Part shown: in pieces, positions 23,723-35,266 of the stretch
Layout of the letters: every line of letters starts with the position of its first letter
Numbering within the stretch: position 1 is the first letter of the stretch
Assembly (NCBI RefSeq): GCF_001044425.1
Contig: NZ_LFML01000008.1
Location: forward strand, 1 to 64,000
Origin: Streptomyces roseus
Lineage (GTDB): Bacteria; Actinomycetota; Actinomycetes; Streptomycetales; Streptomycetaceae
Length of the DNA: 64,000 bases
Reading direction: 5' to 3'
Notes under the pieces: model-generated
What the model was told of the DNA's origin: nothing
Seen by the model: only the letters and a program-made list of their open reading frames with translations
Databases searched by the model: none
Made by a program: the position numbers and the translations under genes

Positions 23723-25741
23723 GTGGCCATCCGCTCTGCCGCCCCGACAACCGAGCCCGTCGACATCCGGGCGCAGCGCCCGGCCGGGGACGGCGCCGGC
23801 AGCGGGAGGCGGTGGCCCGTCCTCGGCGCGGCCGTGGCGCTGTCCTGGGCGCTGCCGCTCCTGCTCCACACGCTCTCCCTCGACGTGGTGCTCCTCCCCG
23901 TCCTGGTGCTCGCCATCGCCTCCCTGATCCGCGTCGGCGGGGGGCTCCTCGACCGCCTGGTGGTCGCGGTCTTCCTGCTCTGCGGGGCGGTGATGGCCTT
24001 CGGCCTGCTCTTCTCCGTCTGGCCGTGGGGCCTGGCACCCGTCCCCGGAACGGGCCTCCTGCTGAGCGTCCTGTCCGTCACCGGCTGGCTCGCCGGCCGC
24101 AGGCCCCGGATCCCGCTGCGCCTGCGCGGCTCGGACGCTCTCGTACTCGGCACGGTGGCCGTGGTCTGGCGGTACTTCCACCACCCGCTGGCCGGCAAGT
24201 CGACTGCCGACCGGCTGGCGTACTTCGCCACGTCCGAGGACCGGATGGGCCACTTCTCGTACTTCGACGGCATCCACCACCTCGGCGGCTACGCCTTCCT
24301 CCACCAGGAGGCCGCCAAGGCGTACATGATGACCCCGTCCGAGGCGGTCTACCCGCAGGGCTACCACTTCCTGCTGGCCTGGACCGACGTCCTGGTCAAG
24401 TCCTCGACCGACGGCGGCTCCGGCCTCGACATGACGCACCGCTACCTCCTGTACGTCCTGGCGGGCTACGCCCTGCTCTGCGGGACGCTCGTCTGGGCCG
24501 CCCGCTGGATCGGCGGCCCGCGCCTGCGGGGCTGGCGCACGGCGGCGGTCTGCGCGACCGTGGCCGCGGTGATGATGTCCGGCTCGATGGCGCAACTGGT
24601 CGCGTGGGGCTTCGACTCCGAGACCTTCGGACTGCTCTTCCTCGCCGTCGCGCTGGCACTGCTCGTGCGGCCGGCGATGGCCCGCGCCGAGTTCGTCCTC
24701 GTCGCAGTGGCGGCCCTGGTCTGCGTGACCTTCGTCTACAACCTCTACGGCGTCCTCGTCGGCCTCACCGTGGTCGCCGTCCTGGTCGTCCACCGGAGGC
24801 GCTTCGCCCCGCACCGCCGCCTGGTCATCGGTGCGCTGGCGGCCGGCACCCTGATCGCGGGACTGCCCAGTGCCCTCTCGGTCCTCGCCGAGCTGGACGT
24901 CTCGAAGACGTCCAACCTCGCCGGACCGATGGTCATCCCCGACCGTCCCGTGTTCATCGGCTGCGGACTGCTCGCCCTGGCGGCCGCGTCCCTGCCGCCG
25001 AACCGCAGGACGGGCACGGGGCAGATGGTCCTGGCCCTCGTCCTCGGTGCCACCGCGGTGATCGGCCTCTTCGGCGCCTGGCAGAAGCACACCATCGGCT
25101 ACTACTCGTACTACTTCGAGAAGCTGACCGCCGCCGGGCTCGTGATCGCCCTGGTCTCGCTGGGCGTGGTCGGGCTGATGCTCCAGCCCGCCGCGCGCAC
25201 GACGGGCTCTGCGCTGCGCCGCAGGGCCGGCCTGCTGCTGCGGTCCGGCATCGCGACGGCCGCCGCGCTCGCACTCTTCGGCCACGTCCAATGGGGCGTG
25301 CCGTCCGGGTGGGGTCACCCTTCGGCCTGGTACGACAGCCAGATGGTCAAGTGGGCCCGGGGCGAGCACGAGAACGACATCGGCCCGGCGGCCAAGACGC
25401 TGGCCGGGCGCGATATGAAGGGTGTCGACTCTCCCGTGATCGCCCTCTACGGGGACGACAGCTACCTGAACCTGCGGGCGACGTTCCTCGCGCAGCTCCT
25501 CTCCCACCGGGCGGGCGCGATGGTCGGGCTCTACGAGGTGTACCACGTCAAGATCGGCGGCCCGGCCGCCGTCGACGAGAAGGAGTACCAGGCGTCGCTG
25601 GGCCGGCTGAAGGGTGCGATCGCGTCGTGCCCGACCCCGCCGACCGTCCTGGTCGGAGACCGGAGGGCGGCCGACCGGCTCAGGCAGGACCTCGGCCGCG
25701 CGGGCAGCGCCGCGACCGTGGTGTTCGCGCCGCTGAAGTAG
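23723..25741 (+). CDS. large multi-pass membrane protein, GT-C-like
   Basis: A 672-residue membrane protein with about 12-13 hydrophobic segments and a C-terminal soluble domain of about 130 residues. Large non-membrane loops after the third to fourth segments contain WRYFHHPLAGKSTADRLAYF, SYFDGIHHLGGYAFLHQE and VYPQGYHFLLAWTD. The His/Asp/Tyr-rich first loop recalls GT-C glycosyltransferases using polyprenyl-phosphate sugars, but I see no diagnostic D-D/D-E motif, so this is only a suggestion. The terminal domain (VIALYGDDSYLNLRATFLAQ) is conserved-looking. GTG 23723 is chosen because a GGAAGG lies upstream and the longer frame from 23609 adds an Arg/Pro-rich tail. No operon partner. Confidence 0.7.
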   Translation: MAIRSAAPTTEPVDIRAQRPAGDGAGSGRRWPVLGAAVALSWALPLLLHTLSLDVVLLPVLVLAIASLIRVGGGLLDRLVVAVFLLCGAVMAFGLLFSVWPWGLAPVPGTGLLLSVLSVTGWLAGRRPRIPLRLRGSDALVLGTVAVVWRYFHHPLAGKSTADRLAYFATSEDRMGHFSYFDGIHHLGGYAFLHQEAAKAYMMTPSEAVYPQGYHFLLAWTDVLVKSSTDGGSGLDMTHRYLLYVLAGYALLCGTLVWAARWIGGPRLRGWRTAAVCATVAAVMMSGSMAQLVAWGFDSETFGLLFLAVALALLVRPAMARAEFVLVAVAALVCVTFVYNLYGVLVGLTVVAVLVVHRRRFAPHRRLVIGALAAGTLIAGLPSALSVLAELDVSKTSNLAGPMVIPDRPVFIGCGLLALAAASLPPNRRTGTGQMVLALVLGATAVIGLFGAWQKHTIGYYSYYFEKLTAAGLVIALVSLGVVGLMLQPAARTTGSALRRRAGLLLRSGIATAAALALFGHVQWGVPSGWGHPSAWYDSQMVKWARGEHENDIGPAAKTLAGRDMKGVDSPVIALYGDDSYLNLRATFLAQLLSHRAGAMVGLYEVYHVKIGGPAAVDEKEYQASLGRLKGAIASCPTPPTVLVGDRRAADRLRQDLGRAGSAATVVFAPLK

Positions 25742-25758
25742 GCGCGGCCCGGTTCACG

Positions 25759-26454
25759 TCACTGGCGGGGGCCGGTGGCGTAGGACCAGAAGTGGGCCAC
25801 GATGTCGGTCAGGAACTGGCGGCCCGCGTCGCCCGTGCCGGCCTCGCCCGCGGCGCCGCCCCAGCTCAACGTGGCCACCATCTTCGACTGGTAGTCCCCG
25901 TGGAGCCGTTCCAGGACCGGCTCCAGGTGCTGCTTCGGCACGGGCAGCAGCTTGGCCAGCGGCTTCACGTACGCCTGCCAGCGCGTGGTCACCGCGTTGC
26001 GCAGCAGCTCGGCGAGCTCGTCCTGTTTGCCGGTCGCCGCCACGAACTGGGCCAGCGACAGCCCGAGCACCTGCGCCAGGGCCACGGACTGCCGCTCGTT
26101 GCCCTTCCAGCGTCCGGTGTCCTCCATCTTCTGGTAGGCGGCCGTCTCCAGCCCGATCCGCCGGGACAGCTCGTCCGCGGCCATGCCGCGGGCCATCCGG
26201 TGCTCCCGCAGGGTCACCGGTTCGGCGAGCAGTTCGCCGGGGGCGCACCACAGGACACCGGCCAGCGCCGTGAGCTCGGCGGAACTCGGGGATATCTCGC
26301 CGCGCTCCCAGGCCATCACGGTCTCGGGCTCGACGATCAGTCCGTACTGGGCGCGCAGGCCATAGGCGACATGACCGGGAGCCATGCCCAGGGCTGCGCG
26401 GAGGCGGCGCGCGGCGGGGGCATTGAAGGGAGGGCTGGAGTGCACAGGGCACAC
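25759..26454 (-). CDS. XRE-family DNA-binding protein
   Basis: A 231-residue regulator with two helix-turn-helix units. The first is in ARRLRAALGMAPGHVAYGLR and runs to VMAWERGEISPSSAELTALA. The second is in LREHRMARGMAADELSRRIG and runs to AAYQKMEDTGRWKGNERQSV. The C-terminal half is helical and binds an unknown partner. The start is uncertain: TTG 26469, GTG 26454 and GTG 26445 are all in frame and none has a clear ribosome site. Convergent with the membrane protein gene (17-base gap). Target unknown. Confidence 0.78.
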   Translation of the reverse strand: MCPVHSSPPFNAPAARRLRAALGMAPGHVAYGLRAQYGLIVEPETVMAWERGEISPSSAELTALAGVLWCAPGELLAEPVTLREHRMARGMAADELSRRIGLETAAYQKMEDTGRWKGNERQSVALAQVLGLSLAQFVAATGKQDELAELLRNAVTTRWQAYVKPLAKLLPVPKQHLEPVLERLHGDYQSKMVATLSWGGAAGEAGTGDAGRQFLTDIVAHFWSYATGPRQ

Positions 26455-26510
26455 CGTAGGAGTGCCCAAGGGGTGGCGACTACAGACCGTTCAAACAAGC
26501 CCGGAAACCG

Positions 26511-26523
26511 TAGGAACGTCCTA
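26511..26523. promoter_or_regulatory. TAGGA-ACG-TCCTA inverted repeat upstream of the XRE gene
   Basis: Perfect 5+3+5 inverted repeat about 57 bases upstream of the XRE start region. Its arms share TAGGA/TCCTA with the centre of the icmA palindrome, but the spacing differs by one base. A possible operator. Confidence 0.35.
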
Positions 26524-26746
26524 GGGAGTTCCCCTCCGGATGCGAGCTTCGCGGCGACTGTCCGGTAATCCGGACAGCACGAGATCCACTTCTCAGCGTA
26601 CGGTCCCGGCCGACCGCGCGAAACCCCTGTGCACGATGTTCACCGATCTCCCGCACCCCCTCCTGAACCGGCGTCCCGCCCGGCTGAACCGGCGCCCCGC
26701 CCGGCGCGTGATCCAGGTGGGAGCCCTCGCCCACGGGGGTGGCGAG

Positions 26747-26817
26747 GGCCCCGTCCCGCACCCCGGCCCCGTCCCGCACCCCGGCCCCGTCCCGCACCCG
26801 GCGCCGCCCCGCACCCC
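26747..26817. repeat. 18-bp GC-rich tandem repeat array upstream of merR
   Basis: GGCCCCGTCCCGCACCCC is repeated at 26747-26764 and 26765-26782. A third copy (26783-26800) differs at the last base, and a diverged fourth ends near 26817. The minus strand carries regularly spaced G-runs and could form a G-quadruplex. Copy number may vary between strains. Confidence 0.75.
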
Positions 26818-26834
26818 GGCCCCGCCCCCGCTCC

Positions 26835-26865
26835 TTGCCTTGACGTCGGCGTCAAGGATTACGGT
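26835..26865 (+). promoter_or_regulatory. MerR-type promoter with 19-bp spacer and 20-bp palindrome
   Basis: TTGCCT (26835-26840), a 19-base spacer and TACGGT (26860-26865) precede the merR ATG by 6 bases. The palindrome CCTTGACG-TCGG-CGTCAAGG (26838-26857) fills the spacer. An overlong 19-base spacer with an internal dyad is the hallmark of promoters that MerR proteins untwist, so autoregulation is likely. The mRNA would be leaderless. Confidence 0.65.
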
Positions 26866-26871
26866 CGGGGC

Positions 26872-27285
26872 ATGCGCATCGGCGAACTGGCGGAGCGGGC
26901 CGGGACCAGCACGCGGACCCTGCGGTACTACGAGTCGCGCGGACTGCTGCCCGCGCGGCGCGCCGGCAACGGCTACCGCACGTACGACGAGGACGACCTG
27001 CGGCTGCTGCGCCAGATCCGCATGCTCCAGGACTTCGGCTTCGAGCTGGAGGAGACCCGCCCGTTCGTCGACTGCCTGCGCGCCGGCCATCCCGCCGGGG
27101 ACTCCTGTCCCGCCTCCCTGGCCGTCTACCGGCGCAAGCTGGCCGAACTCGACGGGCTGATCGGCCAGCTGGCCGACGTACGGGAGCAGGTCGCGCGGCA
27201 GCTCGCCGCCGCCGAGGACGCCGCCGGGGAGGCGGCGTCGCCACGCTGTGAAATGACCGGACCGCAGGAGAGGGGAACCACATGA
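26872..27285 (+). CDS. MerR-family transcriptional regulator
   Basis: A 137-residue MerR activator. The DNA-binding domain is classic: MRIGELAERAGTSTRTLRYY, E-S-R-G-L-L-P wing, NGYRTYDEDDLRLLRQIRML. A dimerising coiled coil follows (about 85-125). Three Cys residues (in FVDCLRAGH, GDSCPAS and near the end PRCEM) could sense thiol stress, though the SoxR four-Cys cluster is absent. ATG 26872 sits 6 bases behind the -10 box. Its stop overlaps the thioredoxin start (ATGA), so the two are translationally coupled. The pairing with a thioredoxin suggests redox or electrophile sensing, by inference. Confidence 0.88.
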   Translation: MRIGELAERAGTSTRTLRYYESRGLLPARRAGNGYRTYDEDDLRLLRQIRMLQDFGFELEETRPFVDCLRAGHPAGDSCPASLAVYRRKLAELDGLIGQLADVREQVARQLAAAEDAAGEAASPRCEMTGPQERGTT

Positions 27286-27665
27286 TCCACGCCCAGGGTG
27301 TCGCCGAGGTGACCGACCAGGACTTCGAGGCGCAGGTGCTCGCCGAGCGGGGGCGGCCCGTCCTCGTGGAGTTCACCGCCGACTGGTGCGGCCCGTGCCG
27401 GCAGCTCGCGCCCGTACTGTCCGCCATCGCCGCCGAGGAGGCCGAGCGCCTCAAGGTCGTGCAGATCGACGCGGACCGCAACCCCGCCACCGTCGTGCGG
27501 TACGGGGTGCTGTCCATGCCGACCCTGCTCGTCTTCCGCGACGGCGAGCCCGTCAAGCAGATGGTCGGGGCCCGCGCCAAGCGCAAGCTCCTTCAGGAGC
27601 TCGAAGAGGTCACCGGCGCGGCCGCCACGGGCCGCGCCGCCACCACAGCCGCCGTCACGGCCTGA
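27282..27665 (+). CDS. trxA: thioredoxin
   Basis: A 127-residue thioredoxin. It has the standard [20 protein letters not shown] active site with W35-C36-G37-P38-C39, the K-V-V-Q-I-D-A-D strand, and the cis-Pro in [11 protein letters not shown]. The C-terminal 20 residues are an Ala/Thr-rich tail beyond the normal fold. It overlaps the upstream merR gene by ATGA, so both are made together. The 3' end overlaps glgB on the other strand by 11 bases. It reduces disulfides, probably in a MerR-controlled stress response. Confidence 0.92.
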   Translation: MIHAQGVAEVTDQDFEAQVLAERGRPVLVEFTADWCGPCRQLAPVLSAIAAEEAERLKVVQIDADRNPATVVRYGVLSMPTLLVFRDGEPVKQMVGARAKRKLLQELEEVTGAAATGRAATTAAVTA

Positions 27666-29964
27666 ACCAGAGCGTCGCCAGCGGCGGAAGCGTCATCCGC
27701 AGACTCGCCGGGCGGCCCTGCGCGGCCACGCGCTCGGGCCGCAGTGGCTGAAGGTGGCGCACCCCGCTGCCGCCGTACTGCTCCAGGTCCGTGTTGAGGA
27801 CCTCCCGCCACCACGGCACCTCCTGCGGCACGCCGATCCGGTACGCGTGCCGCACCACCGGCGAGAAGTTCGACACGCACAGCAGCGGCGAGCCGTCCTG
27901 CGCGTACCGCAGGAACGCGAAGACGTTGTCCTCCGCCGCGTCCGCCTCCACCCACGCGAAGCCCTCCGGCACGGTGTCCCGCTCCCACAGGGCGGGCGCC
28001 GCCGTGTACGTGCGGTTCAGATCGCGCACCAGGTCGCGCACCCCGCGGTGGTCGGCGGCCGCCGTGTAGGAGGAGTCCAGGAGCCACCAGTCCGGCCCGT
28101 GCGCCTCCGACCACTCCGAACCCTGCGCGAACTCCTGCCCCATGAAGAGCAGCTGCTTGCCGGGATGGGCCCACATGAAGCCCAGGTACGCACGGTGTAT
28201 GGCCCGCTGCTGCCACCAGTCCCCGGGGATCTTCGACACCAGCGAGCCCTTGCCGTGCACCACCTCGTCGTGCGAGATCGGCAGCACGTAGTTCTCGCTG
28301 TACGCGTAGATCATCCCGAACGTCATGTCGTGGTGGTGGTACTTGCGGTGCACCGGGTCCTTGGTGGCGTAGCGCAGGGTGTCGTGCATCCAGCCCATGT
28401 TCCACTTCAGCCCGAAGCCGAGCCCGCCCCCGTCCGTCGGCCGGGTCACGCCTGCCCAGGCCGTGGACTCCTCCGCGATCGTCACCACGCCCGGACAGCG
28501 CCGGTACACCGTCGCGTTCATCTCCTGGAGGAAGCCGACCGCGTCCAGGTTCTCCCGGCCCCCGTGCTCGTTGGGCGTCCACTCGCCCTCACGGCGCGAG
28601 TAGTCGAGGTAGAGCATCGAGGCCACGGCGTCCACGCGCAGGCCGTCCACGTGGAACTCCTCGCACCAGTACACGGCGTTCGCGACGAGGAAGTTGCGGA
28701 CCTCCTTGCGGCCGTAGTCGAACTCCAGCGTGCCCCAGTCCGGGTGCGCGGCCCGCCGCGGGTCGTGGTGCTCGTACAGGGGCCGCCCGTCGAACTCCGC
28801 GAGCGCCCACTCGTCGCGCGGGAAGTGCGCGGGCACCCAGTCGACGATCACCCCGATCCCGGCCTGGTGCAGGGCGTCCACGAGGAACCGAAAGTCGTCC
28901 GGACCGCCCATCCGCGAGGTCGGCGCGTAGAACCCGGTGACCTGGTAGCCCCACGACCCCCCGAAGGGGTGCTCGGCGACCGGCATCAGCTCCACGTGCG
29001 TGAAGCCCAGCTCCTGGACGTACGGGGGCAGCTGCTCGGCCAGCTGCCGGTACGAGAGCCCCGGCCGCCAGGAGGCCAGGTGCAGCTCGTACACCGAGAA
29101 CGGGGCCTGGTGCACCGGCCGGTCCCCGCGCCGCGCCATCCACTGCGCGTCCTGCCACTCGTAGTGCGAGGCGGTGACGACCGAGGCGGTGGCCGGCGGG
29201 ACCTCCGCCGCGCGGGCCATCGGGTCCGCGCGCAGGGTGTGGCTGCCGTCGGGCCGCGTGATGTCGTACTTGTACAGCGCGCCCTCGCCCACCCCCGGCA
29301 GGAACAGCTCCCACACGCCGCTCGACCCCAGCGAGCGCATGGGGTGGGCGACCGAGTCCCAGTACGAGAAGTCCCCGGTGACCCGGACCCCCTGGGCGTT
29401 CGGCGCCCACACGGTGAACCGGGTGCCGGCCACGCCCTGGTGCTCCATCGGCCGGGCCCCGAGCGCGTTCCACAGCTCCTCGTGCCGGCCCTCGCCGATC
29501 AGGTGCAGGTCCAGCTCGCCGAGGGCGGGCAGGAACCGGTACGGGTCGTGCACCTCGATCTCGTCGCTGTCGTACGCGACCAGCAGCCGGTAGTCCGGTA
29601 CCCCGCCCAGCGGCAGCAGCCCCGAGAACAGCCCGTCGCCGTCGTCGTGGAGCGCGGCCCGCAGCCCCTTCGCGACGACCGTGACCGACTTGGCGTAGGG
29701 CCGCAGCACGCGGAAGACCACTCCGTCCCGGCGCGTCCGGGCGCCCAGCACCCCGTGGGGATCGTGGTGGCGGCCCTCCAGCAGCCGGGCCCGTTCCTCG
29801 GCGCCGAGCGCGGGCGCCGGCCGTACCCCGTGCGCGGGAGCCCTCCGGGCGCGCGGTGCCGTGGCCTTGCGCGGCGCCGGGTCGGCCGGAGCCGGGGCCG
29901 GCTCCGGAGCCGGGGCCGGGGAAACGGGCGGGGTGGTCGACGGTGACTGACGGGCGGGGCTCAC
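27655..29964 (-). CDS. glgB: 1,4-alpha-glucan branching enzyme
   Basis: Adds alpha-1,6 branches to linear glucan. The 769-residue protein has a ~60-residue Pro/Ala-rich N-terminal extension, N1/N2 carbohydrate modules ([40 protein letters not shown]), the GH13 barrel and a C-terminal beta domain. Catalytic residues by spacing are Asp445 in GLRVDAVA, Glu498 in VTIAEEST and an Asp near 566 in [12 protein letters not shown]. The D-to-E gap of 53 matches E. coli GlgB. GTG 29964 has GGAGG 8 bases upstream and overlaps mak by four bases (GTGA). It is the last gene of the glgE-treS-mak-glgB operon. Confidence 0.96.
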   Translation of the reverse strand: MSPARQSPSTTPPVSPAPAPEPAPAPADPAPRKATAPRARRAPAHGVRPAPALGAEERARLLEGRHHDPHGVLGARTRRDGVVFRVLRPYAKSVTVVAKGLRAALHDDGDGLFSGLLPLGGVPDYRLLVAYDSDEIEVHDPYRFLPALGELDLHLIGEGRHEELWNALGARPMEHQGVAGTRFTVWAPNAQGVRVTGDFSYWDSVAHPMRSLGSSGVWELFLPGVGEGALYKYDITRPDGSHTLRADPMARAAEVPPATASVVTASHYEWQDAQWMARRGDRPVHQAPFSVYELHLASWRPGLSYRQLAEQLPPYVQELGFTHVELMPVAEHPFGGSWGYQVTGFYAPTSRMGGPDDFRFLVDALHQAGIGVIVDWVPAHFPRDEWALAEFDGRPLYEHHDPRRAAHPDWGTLEFDYGRKEVRNFLVANAVYWCEEFHVDGLRVDAVASMLYLDYSRREGEWTPNEHGGRENLDAVGFLQEMNATVYRRCPGVVTIAEESTAWAGVTRPTDGGGLGFGLKWNMGWMHDTLRYATKDPVHRKYHHHDMTFGMIYAYSENYVLPISHDEVVHGKGSLVSKIPGDWWQQRAIHRAYLGFMWAHPGKQLLFMGQEFAQGSEWSEAHGPDWWLLDSSYTAAADHRGVRDLVRDLNRTYTAAPALWERDTVPEGFAWVEADAAEDNVFAFLRYAQDGSPLLCVSNFSPVVRHAYRIGVPQEVPWWREVLNTDLEQYGGSGVRHLQPLRPERVAAQGRPASLRMTLPPLATLWFRP

Positions 29965-31427
29965 GTGTGCGGCCTCCTAGGCGGCTGCGGGCGGGGGTGG
30001 GGAGAGAGGGAGGGGAAGCCTTCGCCGGGGGCGGGACCGGCCCCCGGGGAGGCGGTGCCCGGCTGCGCCCGGCCGAATCCCCGGTCCGAACCGGCGGCGA
30101 GCCTGCGGATGGCCGCCATGGGGACGTGCAGCCAGTCGGGGCGGTGCCGGGACTCGTATCGCGCCTCGTACACCGCCTTGTCGGTCTCGTAGGCGCGCAG
30201 CAGGACGCGGTCCTCGCGGGGGTCCCGGCCAGTCGTGCGGGCGTACCCCTCGCAGAACGCGGTCCGGCAGGCGTCCGCCCAGGCGGGCGCGAACGGGCGG
30301 TGGGAGCGGGCCGCGTAGTCGAACGAGCGCAGCATGCCGGCGATGTCGCGGACGGCGGGTTCGGGGCGGCGCCGGTCGGCCAGCGGCCGGGCCGGCTCGC
30401 CCTCGAAGTCGATCAGCGCCCAGATCCCGTCGGCGGTGCGCAGGGTCTGGCCCAGGTGCAGGTCCCCGTGGATCCGCTGGGCGGGTACCCCGGCCCCGCG
30501 GGAGGCGGCCAGCGCGTCGAAGGCCCCGCGCAGTCCCGCCTCGTAGGGCCGCAGCGCGGGCACCTCGCGGGCGGTGGCCGCCAGCCGGGCCGTCATCCCG
30601 GAGGCGAGCCGGGCGGTCTGCTCCGGGCCCAGCGCGACGGTGGGCAGGGCGGCGGCCAGGGCGCTGTGCACCTCGGCGGTGGCCCGGCCCAGCGCGTGCG
30701 CCTCGGCGGTGAAGTCGTCCCCCGAGCGCAGCCGGCCGAGGGCGAGCTGCCAGCCGTCGTCGGAGCCGCGCAGGTAGGGCTGGAGCACGCCCAGGGTCAA
30801 CGGTTCTCCACCCGCGAGCACCGCCTCGTACCAGGCGACCGGCGCCGGGACGCGGGCGCATCCGGCGGCCGCCAGCGCTCTGGGCAGTTCCAGGTCCGGG
30901 TTGACGCCGGGGCCGACCCGGCGGAACACCTTGAGGATGTACGAATCCCCGTAGATCAGCGAGGAGTTGGTCTGCTCCCCCGACAGCGGCCGGGGGGTGA
31001 GCGCCGCCGGGATCAGCGCCATCGGATCGCGGTCGAAGCGCAGCGGCCCGAGGGTGCCGGGAGCGCGCAACCGTTCCAGCAGCAGCGCCGCCAGCCTCGG
31101 ATCGCCCAGCCCCTCGTAGACGCACTGGCCGGCGTACGGGCCCTGCTCGGGCCGTCCGATCAGCGCGGGCGCCAGGGCCGGCGGCAGGGCGGGGCGCACG
31201 CCGAGCAGCAGCTGGTAGCAGTCGCCGTCGACGTCCAGGAGCAGGTGGACGAGGCCTGGGGAGGACCCCGGTGGCAAGAGATCGGCCGCCGAGATCATCC
31301 GGAGCCGGCCGATGCGCCGTCCTTTGCCGGCGAACCAGCGCTGGAGCGGCAGCCAGTCCCGGAGCATCGGCTCCAGTGGACTGAGTCCGGTCGTGCTCGT
31401 CGTCCCGGCGGATGCAGCCTCCGACAT
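29961..31427 (-). CDS. mak: maltokinase
   Basis: Phosphorylates maltose with ATP to alpha-maltose 1-phosphate, the GlgE substrate. The 488-residue protein has the Mak N-terminal cap ([20 protein letters not shown]) and a eukaryotic-kinase-like fold. That fold holds [20 protein letters not shown] (ATP-binding lysine), the catalytic [14 protein letters not shown] loop and [17 protein letters not shown] (DFE metal site). ATG 31427 has GGGGAAAGGA upstream. It overlaps glgB by four bases and lies 153 bases after treS on the same strand. The stop-to-start gap may hold an internal promoter, but I saw no clear one. Confidence 0.94.
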   Translation of the reverse strand: MSEAASAGTTSTTGLSPLEPMLRDWLPLQRWFAGKGRRIGRLRMISAADLLPPGSSPGLVHLLLDVDGDCYQLLLGVRPALPPALAPALIGRPEQGPYAGQCVYEGLGDPRLAALLLERLRAPGTLGPLRFDRDPMALIPAALTPRPLSGEQTNSSLIYGDSYILKVFRRVGPGVNPDLELPRALAAAGCARVPAPVAWYEAVLAGGEPLTLGVLQPYLRGSDDGWQLALGRLRSGDDFTAEAHALGRATAEVHSALAAALPTVALGPEQTARLASGMTARLAATAREVPALRPYEAGLRGAFDALAASRGAGVPAQRIHGDLHLGQTLRTADGIWALIDFEGEPARPLADRRRPEPAVRDIAGMLRSFDYAARSHRPFAPAWADACRTAFCEGYARTTGRDPREDRVLLRAYETDKAVYEARYESRHRPDWLHVPMAAIRRLAAGSDRGFGRAQPGTASPGAGPAPGEGFPSLSPHPRPQPPRRPHT

Positions 31428-31580
31428 GGCGTCGCGTCCTTTCCCCGGGCCGTCACAGAATGCGGAGAGTGTCCCGGATCGCGTCAGTTGCTTCTCCGGT
31501 GGTGCACGAGTGTCGGGTCAGGATGATCCGTACAGGGGCGGGCGATTGACCCATTCGCGCGCCCACCCCGTACTCGGCGG

Positions 31581-33271
<1,691 letters not shown>

Positions 33272-33275
<4 letters not shown>

Positions 33276-35266
33276 GTGGTGGGTGACCCTCCGGTGGGCG
33301 GGGACGGTCGCAGAGCCGTCAGTACGTGCGCGGGCGTGCGGCCCGGCTCCAGACGTACGTAGTTGGCGCTGCCCCAGTGGTAGGTCTCGCCGGTGAGCTC
33401 GTCGCGCACCGCGAGGGACCCGTGCCAGTCGAGGCCGAGTGCCGGCATGTCCAACGAGACCGTCGCCTCCTGGGTGTGGTGCGGATCGAGGTTGACGACC
33501 ACCAGTACGGAATTGGCGCCCGCGTGCTTCGAATAGGCGATCACCTGTTCGTTGTCGGTCGTGTGGAAGTGGAGGTCGCGCAGCTGCTGGAGCGCCGGGT
33601 TGCGGCGGCGCAGCCGGTTCAGCGAGGTGATCAGCGGGGCGATCGTGCGGCCCTCGCGGTCGGCGGCCGCCCAGTCGCGCGGCCGGAACTCGTACTTCTC
33701 GGAGTTCAGGTACTCCTCGCTGCCCTCCCGGACCGGGGTGTTCTCGCACAGCTCGTAGCCGGCGTAGACGCCCCAGGTGGGGGAGAGGGTGGCGGCGAGG
33801 ACGGCGCGCACCTCGAAGGCCGGCCGGCCGCCGTGCTGGAGGTACGCGTGGAGGATGTCGGGCGTGTTGACGAAGAGATTCGGCCGCATGACGGAGGCCG
33901 AACGGGTGTCCGTGAGCTCGGTCAGGTATTCGGTCAGCTCGGCCTTCGTGTTGCGCCAGGTGAAGTACGTGTAGGACTGCTGGAAGCCGATCGCGGCGAG
34001 CGCGCGCATCATGGCGGGCCGGGTGAAGGCCTCCGCCAGGAAGATCACGTCGGGGTCGGACTTGTTGATGTCCGCGATCACCTTCTCCCAGAAGACGACC
34101 GGCTTGGTGTGCGGATTGTCCACCCGGAAGATCCGGACCCCGTGGTCCATCCAGTACCGCAGGATGCGGACCGTCTCCCGGACGAGCCCGGCCATGTCGG
34201 TGTCGAAGTGGATCGGGTAGATGTCCTGGTACTTCTTCGGCGGGTTCTCGGCGTACGCGATCGTCCCGTCGGCCCGGTGGCGGAACCACTCGGGGTGCTT
34301 CTCCACCCAGGGGTGGTCCGGGGAGCACTGGAGCGCGAAGTCGAGCGCGACCTCCATGCGCAGCTCGCGGGCGCGGGCGACGAAGGCGTCGAAGTCCTCG
34401 ATGGTGCCGAGGTCGGGGTGGACGGCGTCGTGGCCGCCTTCGGTGGATCCGATGGCCCACGGCACCCCCGGATCCCAACTGCCTGCGGAGAGCGTGTTGT
34501 TCGGTCCCTTGCGGTACGTGCTCCCGATGGGGTGGATGGGGGGCAGGTACACCACGTCGAAGCCCATCGAGGCGATGGCCGGCAGCCGCTCGGCGGCGGT
34601 GCGCAGCGTTCCGCTGACGGGTTCCGCGCCGGGCTCGACGACGGCGCCCTCGGAGCGGGGGAACATCTCGTACCAGGAGCCGAAGAGGGCCCGCTTGCGC
34701 TCCACGACCAGCGGCAGGGCCTTGGAGGCGGTGACCAGCTCCCGGTACGGGCGCCGGGCGAGGGCCTCCTGCACCGGGGCCGCGAGGGCGGCGGAGTACC
34801 GCAGCTCCACGGGGCGGTCCTCGTCGCGCATGGCCTCGGCGGCGGCCAGGACGTGCGCGCGGCCGTCCTTCTTGGGGATGCGGGAGCCGGCCCGCTCGTA
34901 GAGCTCGGCGCCTTCGAGCAGGGTGAGCCCGGGGTCGATGCCGGCCGGGATCTTGATGGCGGCGTGGGCCTGCCAGGTGCCGACCGGGTCGCTCCACGCC
35001 TCGACGGTGTACGTCCACCTCCCCTCGGTGTCGGCGCAGACCCGGGCGCCCCAGCGGTCGGTACCGGGCGCCAGCTCCCGCATCGGCACGGGGGGCCGAA
35101 GCCGCCCGCTGGGGTCGCGGAGCACGACATGGGCGGCGACGGCGTCGTGGCCTTCGCGGAAAACGGTGGCGGAGATCTCGAAGACCTCCTCCACGACCGC
35201 CTTGGCGGGTCTGGCGCCGCAGTCGACGGCAGGGCGGACGTCCAGAACGGGAATACGACCGATCAT
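33272..35266 (-). CDS. glgE: alpha-1,4-glucan:maltose-1-phosphate maltosyltransferase GlgE
   Basis: Extends alpha-1,4-glucans with maltosyl units from maltose 1-phosphate. The 664-residue protein follows the known GlgE order: [11 protein letters not shown] at the N-terminus, a helical S-domain insert, [47 protein letters not shown] with nucleophile Asp383, [11 protein letters not shown] with acid Glu412, and [17 protein letters not shown]. The 29-residue gap between the two acids equals that of S. coelicolor GlgE. I chose ATG 35266 (AGGTGA upstream) over the longer frame to 35413, whose first 49 residues are not family-like. A perfect 8-4-8 inverted repeat lies 46 bases upstream of the start. 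First gene of the operon. Confidence 0.96.

Larger units (their letters stand above)
26455..26871. other. 417-base region between the XRE gene and merR
   Basis: No credible gene. It contains a TAGGA-ACG-TCCTA inverted repeat (26511-26523), an 18-bp tandem repeat array (26747-26817), and the MerR-type promoter (26835-26865). Confidence 0.55.
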
